Shown one piece after another: positions 25,411 through 33,805 of a stretch of DNA of 50,169 nucleotides; positions within the stretch are counted from its first letter, which is position 1; each line of letters opens with the position of its first letter. The position numbers and the translations under genes were made by a program. Under the pieces are notes generated by a model. The model was not told the DNA's origin and searched no databases. It worked only from the letters and a program-made list of their open reading frames with translations. Where the stretch lies: contig NZ_JADLJL010000035.1 of NCBI RefSeq assembly GCF_015680235.1, positions 1 to 50,169 of the forward strand, read 5' to 3'. The stretch is from Pseudomonas guariconensis. Lineage in GTDB: Bacteria > Pseudomonadota > Gammaproteobacteria > Pseudomonadales > Pseudomonadaceae.

Positions 25411-26136
25411 TCAGAGTCGGAACTCGTGGCCCAGGTAGACTTCCTTGACCAGGTCGTTGGCCAGGATCGTCTCGGCATCGCCTTCGGCGATCAGTTGTCC
25501 ATCGTTGACGATGTAGGCGGTCTCGCAGATATCGAGCGTCTCGCGGACGTTGTGGTCGGTGATCAGTACACCGATACCCTTGGCCTTGAGGTGATGGATG
25601 ATCTGCTTGATATCGCCCACGGAAATCGGGTCAACACCGGCGAAGGGTTCGTCCAGCAGGATGAACTTCGGCGCGGTGGCCAGGGCCCGTGCGATCTCGA
25701 CGCGGCGGCGTTCGCCACCGGAGAGGCTCATGCCGAGGTTGTCACGGATGTGGCTGATATGGAACTCCTGCAGCAGGCTTTCCAGCTCCTTGCGGCGGCC
25801 GTCGCGGTCGAGGTCCTTGCGGGTCTCGAGGATGGCCATGATGTTGTCGGCCACCGACAGCTTGCGGAAGATCGAGGCTTCCTGGGGCAGATAGCCGATG
25901 CCGGCGCGGGCGCGGCCATGCATGGGCTGGTGGCTGACATCCAGGTTGTCGATCAGCACGCGGCCCTGGTCGGCGCGGACCAGGCCGACGATCATGTAGA
26001 AGCAGGTGGTCTTGCCGGCGCCATTGGGGCCGAGCAGGCCGACGATCTGGCCGCTGTCGATCGACAGGCTGACGTCGCGGACGACCTGGCGGCCCTTGTA
26101 GCTCTTGGCCAGGTGCTGGGCTTTGAGGGTTGCCAT
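25411..26136 (-). CDS. lptB: LPS export ABC transporter ATP-binding protein
   Basis: Cytoplasmic ATPase of LptB2FGC, which extracts LPS from the inner membrane. Walker A is GPNGAGKTT (about 36-44), the ABC signature is LSGGERRR, and Walker B is ILLDEPFAGVDP. 241 residues is normal. It follows lptA with no gap. Its membrane partners lptF and lptG lie at 47910-50079 in this window, as is usual in gammaproteobacteria. Confidence 0.97.
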   Translation of the reverse strand: MATLKAQHLAKSYKGRQVVRDVSLSIDSGQIVGLLGPNGAGKTTCFYMIVGLVRADQGRVLIDNLDVSHQPMHGRARAGIGYLPQEASIFRKLSVADNIMAILETRKDLDRDGRRKELESLLQEFHISHIRDNLGMSLSGGERRRVEIARALATAPKFILLDEPFAGVDPISVGDIKQIIHHLKAKGIGVLITDHNVRETLDICETAYIVNDGQLIAEGDAETILANDLVKEVYLGHEFRL

Positions 26137-26661
26137 TTACTCGGCCTTCTTCTTCGGCTGAATCACCATGTCGATGCGCTGACGCGGCGAGGTCACATTG
26201 CCACCACGACCGGCGGTGGCCACCTGGGTCTTGGTGTTGTAGACGATCTTCTCGCCTTCGGTGGTGTTGCCTTCGTTCTCGACCTTGGCGCGGTCGGTGA
26301 GGATCACCATGTCCTTCTGCGCCTGGTACTGGATGGTCACGGCCCAGCCTTTCATCTTGTCGGGCTTGGCGGTGCTCTGCTGCTGCTCGAAATACGCCAG
26401 GTTGCCCACCGAGGTGACCACGTCGATATCGCCGGAGGCGGCGCGGGTGATGGTCACGGTGTTGCCTTTGATCATCATCGAGCCCTGGGTGATGATCACG
26501 TCGCCGGTATAGGTGGCTACGCCTTGCTTGTCGTCCAGGTGAGCGTTGTCGGCCTGGATGCGGATAGGCTGGTCACGATCGTTGGGCAGGGCCAAGGCGC
26601 TCGCGCTTCCCAGTGCCGCGCTCAGGCTGAGCAAAAAGGGGAGGGTTTTAACGAGCCTCAT
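26137..26661 (-). CDS. lptA: Periplasmic LPS-bridge protein LptA (LptH)
   Basis: Periplasmic protein whose beta-jellyroll units stack into the bridge carrying LPS to the outer membrane; called LptH in P. aeruginosa. The 174-residue precursor has a signal peptide (about 1-25, ending in ASALA) and the OstA-like domain with DKQGVATYTGDVIITQGSMM. The C-terminal tail ends in lysines. It overlaps lptC by 14 bases and abuts lptB. Confidence 0.95.
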   Translation of the reverse strand: MRLVKTLPFLLSLSAALGSASALALPNDRDQPIRIQADNAHLDDKQGVATYTGDVIITQGSMMIKGNTVTITRAASGDIDVVTSVGNLAYFEQQQSTAKPDKMKGWAVTIQYQAQKDMVILTDRAKVENEGNTTEGEKIVYNTKTQVATAGRGGNVTSPRQRIDMVIQPKKKAE

Positions 26662-27220
26662 ACTGTCCTCTTACGTTGGACAGCAGGTCCATCCTGCCGT
26701 CTTTCAAATACGCTTTCATTCCTTTGCCCGTAGTGGTCCCACCGGCGCCGTCGATTCTAACGGCTTGCTCGGTCTGCGCATATTGCTTCTGCGGGAACAC
26801 GGTCATGCGGGACGTGGTGACGATCATTTCGCGCTGCTTTTCATCGGTGCGGGCCACGCGGACCTTCTCGATGAGTTCGACCTCGGTGCCGTCCGGGTTG
26901 ACCTCGGCGCGCTCGCTCTGCACGTGCCATGGGTACTGGGTACCGCGGTACAAGTGCAGGTCGGGCTTGGTCAGCAGGGAGACTTCGCTGGCCTTTAGGT
27001 GCTCGACCTTGTCGGCGGTCATCTCGTACTGCATCTTGCCGTCCGGCATGAACTGCACGCTGTGGGCGTTGATCGCGTAGTAGTCGATGGCGCTTTCGTC
27101 GACCTGGGCCACGGGCTTGTCGAGGAAGCTCTCGGGGCTGATGTTCCAGTAGCCGACCGCCACCAGCAGTGCGGCGATCGCACCGAGCAGCACGATATTT
27201 CGGGCTTTCTTGCTGAACAT
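26648..27220 (-). CDS. lptC: LPS export system protein LptC
   Basis: Bitopic inner-membrane protein that accepts LPS from LptB2FG and hands it to LptA. The 190-residue protein has one N-terminal helix (about 8-25, IVLLGAIAALLVAVGYW) and a periplasmic jellyroll. It lies 8 bases after kdsC and overlaps lptA by 14, so the order kdsD-kdsC-lptC-lptA-lptB is one operon. Confidence 0.95.
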   Translation of the reverse strand: MFSKKARNIVLLGAIAALLVAVGYWNISPESFLDKPVAQVDESAIDYYAINAHSVQFMPDGKMQYEMTADKVEHLKASEVSLLTKPDLHLYRGTQYPWHVQSERAEVNPDGTEVELIEKVRVARTDEKQREMIVTTSRMTVFPQKQYAQTEQAVRIDGAGGTTTGKGMKAYLKDGRMDLLSNVRGQYEAR

Positions 27221-27228
27221 GTGCGGCC

Positions 27229-27753
27229 TTAGAGGTAGTTGGCGTTGGCAGCGTCCAGGTTGCCCTGGGCCTGCATGATCAATTCACAGAACTCTCGGGC
27301 TGCGCCTTCGCCGCCGCGGGCCTGGGTCACACCATGGGCGTGCTGGCGAACGAACGGTGCGGCGCTGGCCACTGCCATGCCCAGGCCTACGCGACGGATC
27401 ACCGGCAGGTCGGGCAGGTCGTCGCCCAGGTAGGCGACTTGTTCATAGCTTAGGCCCAGTTCGGCGAGCAGGCCGTCGAGCACCACAAGTTTGTCCTCGC
27501 GGCCCTGGAACAGGTGCGGGATGCCGAGGTTGCGGGCGCGGCGCTCGACCACCGGCGTCTTGCGCCCGCTGATGATGGCGGTGGTCACGCCCGAAGCCAT
27601 GAGCATCTTGATGCCATGGCCGTCGAGGGTGTTGAAGGTCTTGAACTCGCTGCCGTCCTCGAGGAAGTACAGGCGCCCATCGGTGAGCACGCCGTCGACG
27701 TCGAAGACCGCCAGCTTGATGGCTTTGCCGCGTTGCAGCAGATCCGGGTTCAT
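27229..27753 (-). CDS. kdsC: 3-deoxy-manno-octulosonate-8-phosphatase
   Basis: HAD-family phosphatase that removes phosphate from Kdo-8-P to yield Kdo for the LPS core. The nucleophile motif DVDGVLTDG is at residues 18-26 and GDDLPDLPVI forms motif IV. It is 174 residues from ATG 27753, which has GGAGG 8 bases upstream; an alternative ATG at 27768 overlaps the kdsD stop. Like other KdsC proteins it has no large cap domain and should work as a tetramer. Confidence 0.96.
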   Translation of the reverse strand: MNPDLLQRGKAIKLAVFDVDGVLTDGRLYFLEDGSEFKTFNTLDGHGIKMLMASGVTTAIISGRKTPVVERRARNLGIPHLFQGREDKLVVLDGLLAELGLSYEQVAYLGDDLPDLPVIRRVGLGMAVASAAPFVRQHAHGVTQARGGEGAAREFCELIMQAQGNLDAANANYL

Positions 27754-27767
27754 CGTGTTGTCCTCCA

Positions 27768-28745
27768 TCACATCACGCCTGCGCGCAGCAGGTCATGCAT
27801 GTTCAAGGCGCCGGTCGGGCGGTCGTTCTGGTCGACCACCACCAGTGCGTTGATCTTGTTGTCTTCCATGATGCGCAGGGCCTCGGCGGCGAGCATCTCG
27901 GCGCGGGCGGTCTTGCCGTGCACGGTCATCACCTGGTCGATGATGGTCTTGTGCACGTCGATGTTGCGTTCCAGGGCGCGGCGCAGGTCGCCGTCGGTGA
28001 ACACCCCGGCCAGGCGGCCGTCGGCTTCCAGGACCACGGTCATGCCCACCAGGCTTTTGCGCGACATCTCTACCAGGGCGTCCTTGAGCAAGGTGCCACG
28101 CTGCACGATCGGCAGCGCCTCGCCGGTGTGCATGACGTTTTCCACCTTCAGCAGCAAGCGACGGCCCAGGGCACCGCCCGGGTGGGAGAAGGCAAAGTCC
28201 TCGGCGGTGAAGCCGCGCGCCTCGAGCAGCGCGATGGCCAGGGCGTCGCCCAGGACCAGGGCCGCGGTGGTGGAGGAGGTGGGTGCCAGGTTCAGCGGGC
28301 AGGCCTCCTGGGCGACGCTGGCGTCGAGGTTGACCTCGGCGGCCTGGGCCAGGGGCGAGTCGGGGTTGCCGGTGAGGCTGATCATCTGGATGCCCAGGCG
28401 CTTGATCAGCGGCAGCAGGGTGACGATCTCGGCGGTGCTGCCGGAGTTGGACAGGGCCAGGATGACGTCATCACGAGTGATCATGCCCATGTCGCCATGG
28501 CTGGCTTCGGCCGGGTGCACGAAGAACGCCGGCGTGCCGGTGCTGGCCAGGGTCGCGGCGATCTTGTTGCCGATGTGGCCCGACTTGCCCATGCCGAGGA
28601 CGACGACCCGGCCTGTGCTGGCCAGGATCAGCTCGCAGGCCTTGACGAAGTTGTCGTCGATACGCGGCAGCAGGCCCTCTACGGCTTCGAGTTCCAGGCG
28701 CAGGGTGCGCTGGGCGGATTGGATCAGCTCGCTGGATTGGCTCAT
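27768..28745 (-). CDS. kdsD: Arabinose-5-phosphate isomerase
   Basis: Converts ribulose-5-phosphate to arabinose-5-phosphate, the first step of Kdo synthesis. The 325-residue protein has an N-terminal SIS sugar-isomerase domain (about 40-180, with GMGKSGHIGNKIAATLASTG) and two C-terminal CBS domains (about 200-325). ATG 28745 gives the standard MSQSSEL start; a TTG 12 bases upstream is possible. A perfect TATAAT on this strand (28778-28783) lies a short way upstream, so kdsD probably opens the kdsDC-lptCAB operon. Confidence 0.96.
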   Translation of the reverse strand: MSQSSELIQSAQRTLRLELEAVEGLLPRIDDNFVKACELILASTGRVVVLGMGKSGHIGNKIAATLASTGTPAFFVHPAEASHGDMGMITRDDVILALSNSGSTAEIVTLLPLIKRLGIQMISLTGNPDSPLAQAAEVNLDASVAQEACPLNLAPTSSTTAALVLGDALAIALLEARGFTAEDFAFSHPGGALGRRLLLKVENVMHTGEALPIVQRGTLLKDALVEMSRKSLVGMTVVLEADGRLAGVFTDGDLRRALERNIDVHKTIIDQVMTVHGKTARAEMLAAEALRIMEDNKINALVVVDQNDRPTGALNMHDLLRAGVM

Positions 28746-28777
28746 GTCGAAAAGCAATGTCTGATAAAAAGGCGCCG

Positions 28778-28783
28778 ATTATA
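28778..28783 (-). promoter_or_regulatory. Candidate -10 box for kdsD operon
   Basis: A perfect TATAAT on the minus strand (28778-28783), which would start transcription near 28771, 26 bases before the kdsD ATG. No good -35 hexamer is seen at 16-18 bases, so strength is uncertain. Confidence 0.45.
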
Positions 28784-28858
28784 GCTGCAATGTGCGAAAG
28801 GCTCATCCATCGATTGTCGTACTGGCTGTCGTTGGCCTGAACAGCCTGCGTGATGGCC

Positions 28859-28888
28859 TTGGGGCGCACCTTGCAGCGGTGCTATAGT
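28859..28888 (+). promoter_or_regulatory. Candidate sigma-70 promoter for mla operon
   Basis: TTGGGG (28859-28864) and TATAGT (28883-28888) are 18 bases apart, pointing to mlaF; transcription would start about 85 bases before the ATG. The -10 box is strong and the -35 box weak. Confidence 0.45.
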
Positions 28889-28977
28889 TCGCCGCTATTC
28901 GGCCCGCCGTTGGCGCGTGTGCCTTCATGAAGAGGGCAGGCGTCCATTGAGACGAGGCTGCATCGCAAGGAGTCTAG

Positions 28978-29787
28978 ATGAGTGTGGATAGCGCCTACGC
29001 GGTCGAGTTGAAGGGGGTTTCCTTCAAGCGCGGTTCGCGCAGCATTTTCAGCAATGTGGACATACGCATCCCCCGTGGCAAGGTCACCGGCATCATGGGG
29101 CCTTCCGGGTGCGGCAAGACCACGCTGTTGCGCCTGATGGGCGCACAGTTGCGCCCTTCGGGCGGCGAAGTCTGGGTCGCCGGGCAGAACCTGCCGACCC
29201 TGTCGCGGGGAGACCTGTTCGATGCGCGCAAGCAGATGGGCGTATTGTTCCAGAGCGGCGCCCTGTTCACCGATCTTGACGTATTCGAGAACGTCGCCTT
29301 CCCATTGCGGGTCCATACCCAGCTGTCGGACGAGATGATTCGCGACATCGTCCTGATGAAGCTGCAGGCCGTGGGCCTGCGCGGTGCCATCGATCTGATG
29401 CCGGACGAACTTTCCGGCGGCATGAAGCGCCGCGTAGCGCTGGCCCGGGCGATCGCGCTGGACCCGCAGATCCTCATGTACGATGAACCGTTCGTCGGCC
29501 AGGACCCGATCGCCATGGGCGTGCTCGTGCGCCTGATCCGCCTGCTCAACGATGCCCTGGGCATCACCAGTATCGTGGTATCCCACGACTTGGCCGAAAC
29601 CGCGAGCATCGCCGACTATATCTATGTGGTGGGGGATGGCCAGGTGCTGGGGCAGGGCACGCCCGACGAGCTGATGGGCTCGGACAACCCGCGTATCCGC
29701 CAATTCATGAAGGGCGACCCGGACGGCCCGGTGCCTTTCCACTTCCCTGCGCCTGACTATCGCGCCGACCTGCTGGGAGCGCGGTGA
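28978..29787 (+). CDS. mlaF: Phospholipid ABC transporter ATP-binding protein MlaF
   Basis: ATPase of MlaFEDB, which maintains outer-membrane lipid asymmetry. Walker A is GPSGCGKTT (41-49), the signature motif LSGGMKRR, and Walker B ILMYDEPFVGQDP. 269 residues is normal. AAGGAG lies about 6 bases before the ATG. In P. putida this operon was first named ttg2 (toluene tolerance). The stop overlaps the mlaE start. Confidence 0.97.
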   Translation: MSVDSAYAVELKGVSFKRGSRSIFSNVDIRIPRGKVTGIMGPSGCGKTTLLRLMGAQLRPSGGEVWVAGQNLPTLSRGDLFDARKQMGVLFQSGALFTDLDVFENVAFPLRVHTQLSDEMIRDIVLMKLQAVGLRGAIDLMPDELSGGMKRRVALARAIALDPQILMYDEPFVGQDPIAMGVLVRLIRLLNDALGITSIVVSHDLAETASIADYIYVVGDGQVLGQGTPDELMGSDNPRIRQFMKGDPDGPVPFHFPAPDYRADLLGAR

Positions 29788-30584
29788 TGCGCAGAAAATC
29801 CGTACTCGAACGTATCCGCCTGTTCGGCCGCGCGGCCATCGACGTCCTGGCCGTGCTAGGCCGTTCCTGCCTGTTCCTTGGCCATGCCCTGGGCGGGCGC
29901 GGCGGCATCGGCGGCAGCTTCCAGCTGCTGGTCAAGCAGCTCTATGCGGTGGGCGTGCTGTCGCTGGCCATCATCGTCGTCTCCGGCGTCTTCATCGGCA
30001 TGGTGCTGTCGCTGCAGGGCTACAGCATCCTCACCAAGTACGGCTCCGAGCAGGCCGTGGGGCAGATGATCGCCCTGACCCTGCTGCGTGAGCTGGGGCC
30101 TGTGGTCACCGCCTTGCTGTTCGCCGGCCGCGCGGGTTCGGCCTTGACCGCCGAGATCGGCAACATGAAGTCCACCGAGCAGTTGTCGAGCCTTGAGATG
30201 ATCGGCGTCGACCCGCTCAAGTACATCGTCGCCCCACGCCTGTGGGCTGGGTTCATCTCGCTGCCGTTGCTGGCGCTGATCTTCAGCGTGGTCGGCATCT
30301 GGGGTGGATCCTGGGTCGCCGTGGACTGGCTGGGAGTCTATGAAGGCTCGTTCTGGGCCAACATGCAGAACAGTGTTTCCTTTACCGACGACGTGCTCAA
30401 CGGGCTGGTCAAGAGCCTGGTGTTCGCCTTCGTCGTGACCTGGATCGCCGTATTCCAGGGGTATGACTGCGAGCCCACTTCAGAAGGGATCAGCCGTGCC
30501 ACCACCAAGACCGTGGTCTACGCCTCGTTGGCAGTCCTGGGTCTGGACTTTATTCTGACCGCCTTGATGTTTGGAGATTTCTGA
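29787..30584 (+). CDS. mlaE: Phospholipid ABC transporter permease MlaE
   Basis: Membrane permease of MlaFEDB, 265 residues, with about five or six membrane helices and the family's EQ-loop-like segment ELGPVVTALLFAGRAGSALTAEIG shown in part by RELGPVVTALLFAGRAG. The ATG at 29787 overlaps the mlaF TGA; a GTG one codon earlier is possible. It overlaps mlaD by one base. Confidence 0.96.
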   Translation: MRRKSVLERIRLFGRAAIDVLAVLGRSCLFLGHALGGRGGIGGSFQLLVKQLYAVGVLSLAIIVVSGVFIGMVLSLQGYSILTKYGSEQAVGQMIALTLLRELGPVVTALLFAGRAGSALTAEIGNMKSTEQLSSLEMIGVDPLKYIVAPRLWAGFISLPLLALIFSVVGIWGGSWVAVDWLGVYEGSFWANMQNSVSFTDDVLNGLVKSLVFAFVVTWIAVFQGYDCEPTSEGISRATTKTVVYASLAVLGLDFILTALMFGDF

Positions 30585-31069
30585 TGCAAAACCGCACCCT
30601 GGAAATCGGTGTCGGCCTGTTCCTCCTGGCCGGGATCCTGGCGTTGCTGCTGCTGGCCCTGCGCGTCAGCGGGCTGTCCGCCAGCCCGAGCAGCGACACA
30701 TATAAAGTTTATGCGTACTTCGACAATATCGCCGGTTTGACGGTCAGAGCTAAAGTGACCATGGCCGGTGTGACGATCGGCAAGGTCACGGCCATCGATC
30801 TGGACCGCGACTCCTATACCGGTCGGGTGACCTTGCAGCTGGACAAGAACGTCGACAACCTGCCGACCGACTCCACTGCCTCGATCCTGACCGCAGGGCT
30901 GCTCGGTGAGAAGTACATCGGCATCAGCGTGGGCGGTGAAGAAGACGTGCTCAAGGATGGCTCCACCATCCATGACACCCAGTCGGCGCTGGTGTTGGAA
31001 GATCTGATTGGCAAGTTCCTGCTCAATACCGTGGGCAAGGAACCCAAAGAAGCCCAACCCGCTAATTAA
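30584..31069 (+). CDS. mlaD: Phospholipid transport MCE-domain protein MlaD
   Basis: Single-pass membrane protein with one periplasmic MCE domain; six copies form a ring over MlaE through which lipid passes. The 161-residue protein has a helix at about 8-27 (GVGLFLLAGILALLLLALRV) and the MCE domain about 38-118, with FDNIAGLTVRAKVTMAGVTIG. mlaC follows after 9 bases. Confidence 0.96.
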   Translation: MQNRTLEIGVGLFLLAGILALLLLALRVSGLSASPSSDTYKVYAYFDNIAGLTVRAKVTMAGVTIGKVTAIDLDRDSYTGRVTLQLDKNVDNLPTDSTASILTAGLLGEKYIGISVGGEEDVLKDGSTIHDTQSALVLEDLIGKFLLNTVGKEPKEAQPAN

Positions 31070-31078
31070 GGAGTTTCC

Positions 31079-31732
31079 ATGATTTCGATCCTGCGACGCG
31101 GCCTGCTGGTTCTCCTGGCGGCCTTCCCCCTGCTGGCCATGGCAGCGCCGGGTCAGTCGGCCCGCGACGTGGTACAGGGCACCACCAGCGAGCTGCTGGC
31201 AGACCTGAAGGCCAACAAGGAGCAGTACAAGAGCAACCCGCAGGCGTTTTACGACGCCCTCAACCGCATCCTGGGCCCTGTGGTCGATGCCGACGGCATC
31301 TCCAAGAGCATCATGACTGTCAAGTACTCGCGCAAGGCTACGCCTGAGCAGATGCAGCGCTTCCAGGAAAACTTCAAGCGCAGCCTGATGCAGTTCTATG
31401 GCAATGCGCTGCTCGAGTACAACAACCAGGGCATCACCGTCGACCCGGCCAAGGGCGAAGAAGGCGATCGCACCAGCGTCGGCATGAAGGTCACCGGCAA
31501 CAACGGTGCGGTCTATCCGGTGCAATACACCCTGGTCAAGCTCGGTGGCGAGTGGAAGGTGCGCAACGTGATCGTCAATGGCATCAACATCGGCAAGCTG
31601 TTCCGTGACCAGTTCGCCGACGCCATGCAGCGCAACGGCAACGATCTGGACAAGACCATCGACGGCTGGGCCGGCGAAGTGGCCAAGGCCAAGGAAGCTG
31701 CCGACAAATCGCCCGACAAGGAAGTGAAATGA
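31079..31732 (+). CDS. mlaC: Periplasmic phospholipid-binding protein MlaC
   Basis: Soluble shuttle that carries phospholipid between the outer-membrane MlaA complex and MlaFEDB. The 217-residue precursor has a signal peptide, MISILRRGLLVLLAAFPLLA, with cleavage probably after AMA near residue 22, then the MlaC/Ttg2D fold. AAGGAG lies shortly before the ATG. mlaA is not in this window. The stop overlaps mlaB by 4 bases. Confidence 0.95.
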   Translation: MISILRRGLLVLLAAFPLLAMAAPGQSARDVVQGTTSELLADLKANKEQYKSNPQAFYDALNRILGPVVDADGISKSIMTVKYSRKATPEQMQRFQENFKRSLMQFYGNALLEYNNQGITVDPAKGEEGDRTSVGMKVTGNNGAVYPVQYTLVKLGGEWKVRNVIVNGINIGKLFRDQFADAMQRNGNDLDKTIDGWAGEVAKAKEAADKSPDKEVK

Positions 31733-32031
31733 GCGACACCGGCGTGACCATGGCCGAGCCGGGCGTCCTGCGCCTGGCCGGCGTGCTGGACTACCGCAGC
31801 GGCCCGGCCCTGCGCAAGGAAGGCAAGGCACTGATCGCCGCCTGTCGCGAACCGAAGGTGGTGTTCGATTGTTCGTCGGTGGCCCGTTCCACCAGCGTCG
31901 GCCTCTCGCTGCTGCTGGGCTTCATCCGTGATGCCCAGGCCGCAGGCAAGGGCTGGGAGCTGCGCGGCATGCCCGACGACATGCGCGATATCGCCGAGGT
32001 CTACGACCTCGATGAAGTGCTGGCGGGCTGA
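31729..32031 (+). CDS. mlaB: STAS-domain protein MlaB
   Basis: Small cytoplasmic STAS-domain protein (100 residues) that binds MlaF and is needed for its stability and ATPase activity. The STAS loop motif VVFDCSSVARSTSVGLSLLL includes the Ser-Thr pair expected in the family. It overlaps mlaC by 4 bases, and a likely terminator follows at 32052-32103, closing mlaFEDCB. Confidence 0.94.
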   Translation: MSDTGVTMAEPGVLRLAGVLDYRSGPALRKEGKALIAACREPKVVFDCSSVARSTSVGLSLLLGFIRDAQAAGKGWELRGMPDDMRDIAEVYDLDEVLAG

Positions 32032-32051
32032 TGGCTCGCCGTTAAGGGATG

Positions 32052-32103
32052 GCCCCTCGGTCAGCAGGCCCCACCATGGGCTTCGCAGGCGAGGGGCTTT
32101 TTT
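32052..32103 (+). terminator. Rho-independent-like terminator after mlaB
   Basis: Arms GCCCCTCG (32052-32059) and CGAGGGGC (32090-32097) are perfect complements, with a 30-base loop holding a smaller stem, followed by six T bases (32098-32103). The long loop lowers certainty. Confidence 0.6.
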
Positions 32104-32110
32104 GTATGAT
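32082..32110 (+). promoter_or_regulatory. Candidate promoter for ibaG-murA inside the mla terminator
   Basis: TTCGCA (32082-32087) and TATGAT (32105-32110) are 17 bases apart; the spacer is the closing arm and T-tract of the terminator. Transcription would start near 32117, 33 bases before ibaG. Confidence 0.4.
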
Positions 32111-32149
32111 GGCCGACCCGCGCGCACTGGGCGCCGATTGAGGTTGAGC

Positions 32150-32389
32150 ATGCAGGCCGTAGAAGTTAAAAGCTTCCTTGAAGAGAAATTGCCGGGAACC
32201 CGGGTCGAAGTTGAGGGCGAAGGCTGCAACTTCCAGTTGAACGTGATCAGCGACGAGCTGGCCGGCCAGAGCCCGGTCAAGCGCCAGCAGGCGATCTATG
32301 CTCACCTGAATCCGTGGATCGCCGATGGCAGCATCCATGCGGTAACCATGAAATTTTTCAGCAGCGCAGCCTGGGCTGAGCGCACCTGA
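32150..32389 (+). CDS. ibaG: BolA-family protein IbaG
   Basis: 79-residue BolA-like protein starting MQAVEVKSFLEEKLPGTRVE. IbaG is linked to acid stress and, with monothiol glutaredoxin, to iron-sulfur handling and envelope composition. It keeps the conserved histidine in GSIHAVTMKFFS near the C-terminus. The frame is open upstream into mlaB, but ATG 32150 gives the family length. It lies 24 bases before murA, a pairing conserved across gammaproteobacteria. Confidence 0.92.
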   Translation: MQAVEVKSFLEEKLPGTRVEVEGEGCNFQLNVISDELAGQSPVKRQQAIYAHLNPWIADGSIHAVTMKFFSSAAWAERT

Positions 32390-32413
32390 GCCAACGTTGG
32401 CGGCGAGATTGCA

Positions 32414-33679
32414 ATGGACAAACTGATTATCACTGGCGGCGCGCGTCTCGATGGCGAGATCCGCATTTCCGGGGCGAAGAACGCCGCCCTGCCGATTCTC
32501 TCGGCGACCCTGCTGGCTGACGGCCCGGTCACCGTGGGCAACCTGCCGCACCTGCACGACATCACCACCATGATCGAGCTGTTCGGTCGCATGGGCATCG
32601 AGCCTGTGATCGACGAGAAGCTCTCGGTGGAAATCGACCCGCGCACCATCAAGACCCTGGTCGCACCCTACGAGCTGGTCAAGACCATGCGCGCCTCGAT
32701 CCTGGTGCTCGGCCCGATGGTCGCCCGTTTCGGTGAGGCCGAAGTGGCCCTGCCCGGTGGTTGCGCGATCGGTTCGCGCCCCGTCGACTTGCACATTCGC
32801 GGCCTGGAGGCCATGGGGGCGAAAATCGACGTCGAAGGCGGCTACATCAAGGCCAAGGCACCCGAGGGCGGCCTGCGTGGTGCGCATTTCTTCTTCGACA
32901 CCGTCAGCGTGACCGGTACCGAGAACATCATGATGGCCGCTGCCCTGGCCAAGGGCCGCAGCGTCCTGCAGAACGCCGCGCGCGAGCCGGAAGTGGTCGA
33001 CCTGGCCAACTTCATCAACGCCATGGGCGGCAAGATCCAGGGCGCGGGCACCGACACCATCGTCATCGACGGTGTCGAGCGCCTGCACTCGGCCACCTAC
33101 CGCGTGATGCCCGACCGTATCGAGACCGGTACTTACCTGGTCGCTGCTGCCGTGACCGGTGGCCGCGTGAAGGTCAAGGACACCGATCCGACCATCCTCG
33201 AGGCCGTGCTGGAGAAGCTCAAGGAAGCCGGTGCCGAAGTCACCGCCGGCGAAGACTGGATCGAGCTGGACATGCATGGCAAGCGGCCCAAGGCCGTCAA
33301 CCTGCGTACCGCCCCGTACCCGGCCTTCCCGACCGACATGCAGGCGCAGTTCATCTCGCTCAACGCCATCGCCGAAGGCACTGGCGCGGTGATCGAGACG
33401 ATCTTCGAAAACCGCTTCATGCACGTCTACGAAATGCACCGCATGGGCGCTCAGATCCAGGTCGAGGGCAATACCGCGATCGTCACCGGGGTCAAGGCAC
33501 TCAAGGGCGCACCGGTCATGGCCACCGACCTGCGGGCTTCGGCCAGCCTGGTCCTGTCGGCCCTGGTGGCCGACGGCGATACCCTGATCGATCGCATCTA
33601 CCACATCGACCGTGGTTACGAGTGCATCGAAGAAAAACTGCAGATGCTGGGCGCGAAAATTCGCCGCGTACCGGGCTAG
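32414..33679 (+). CDS. murA: UDP-N-acetylglucosamine 1-carboxyvinyltransferase
   Basis: First committed enzyme of peptidoglycan synthesis; it transfers enolpyruvate from PEP to UDP-GlcNAc. The 421-residue protein has the expected length and two inside-out alpha/beta barrels. The catalytic cysteine is C117 in LPGGCAIGSRP, the residue alkylated by fosfomycin, so the enzyme should be of the sensitive type. It is probably cotranscribed with ibaG. Confidence 0.98.
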   Translation: MDKLIITGGARLDGEIRISGAKNAALPILSATLLADGPVTVGNLPHLHDITTMIELFGRMGIEPVIDEKLSVEIDPRTIKTLVAPYELVKTMRASILVLGPMVARFGEAEVALPGGCAIGSRPVDLHIRGLEAMGAKIDVEGGYIKAKAPEGGLRGAHFFFDTVSVTGTENIMMAAALAKGRSVLQNAAREPEVVDLANFINAMGGKIQGAGTDTIVIDGVERLHSATYRVMPDRIETGTYLVAAAVTGGRVKVKDTDPTILEAVLEKLKEAGAEVTAGEDWIELDMHGKRPKAVNLRTAPYPAFPTDMQAQFISLNAIAEGTGAVIETIFENRFMHVYEMHRMGAQIQVEGNTAIVTGVKALKGAPVMATDLRASASLVLSALVADGDTLIDRIYHIDRGYECIEEKLQMLGAKIRRVPG

Positions 33680-33688
33680 TCATCTGAG

Positions 33689-33740
33689 GTATGGGGGCAG
33701 AAGCTTGCCGATGTTCTCGGGGCAAGCCCTGCTCCCATAC
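33689..33740. repeat. REP-like inverted repeat (murA-hisG gap)
   Basis: Imperfect 21-base arms near 33689-33709 and 33720-33740 share the pattern GGGGCAGAAGCTTGCC / GGCAAGCCCTGCTCCC. The arms begin 10 bases after the murA stop; the hairpin may mark the murA transcript end. Confidence 0.65.
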
Positions 33741-33805
33741 GCGAATCATAGGCGGCCAGGTCGACGACCTGGCCGGCAGTAGCCGCTTAAGGACCGACGT
33801 TTCCC

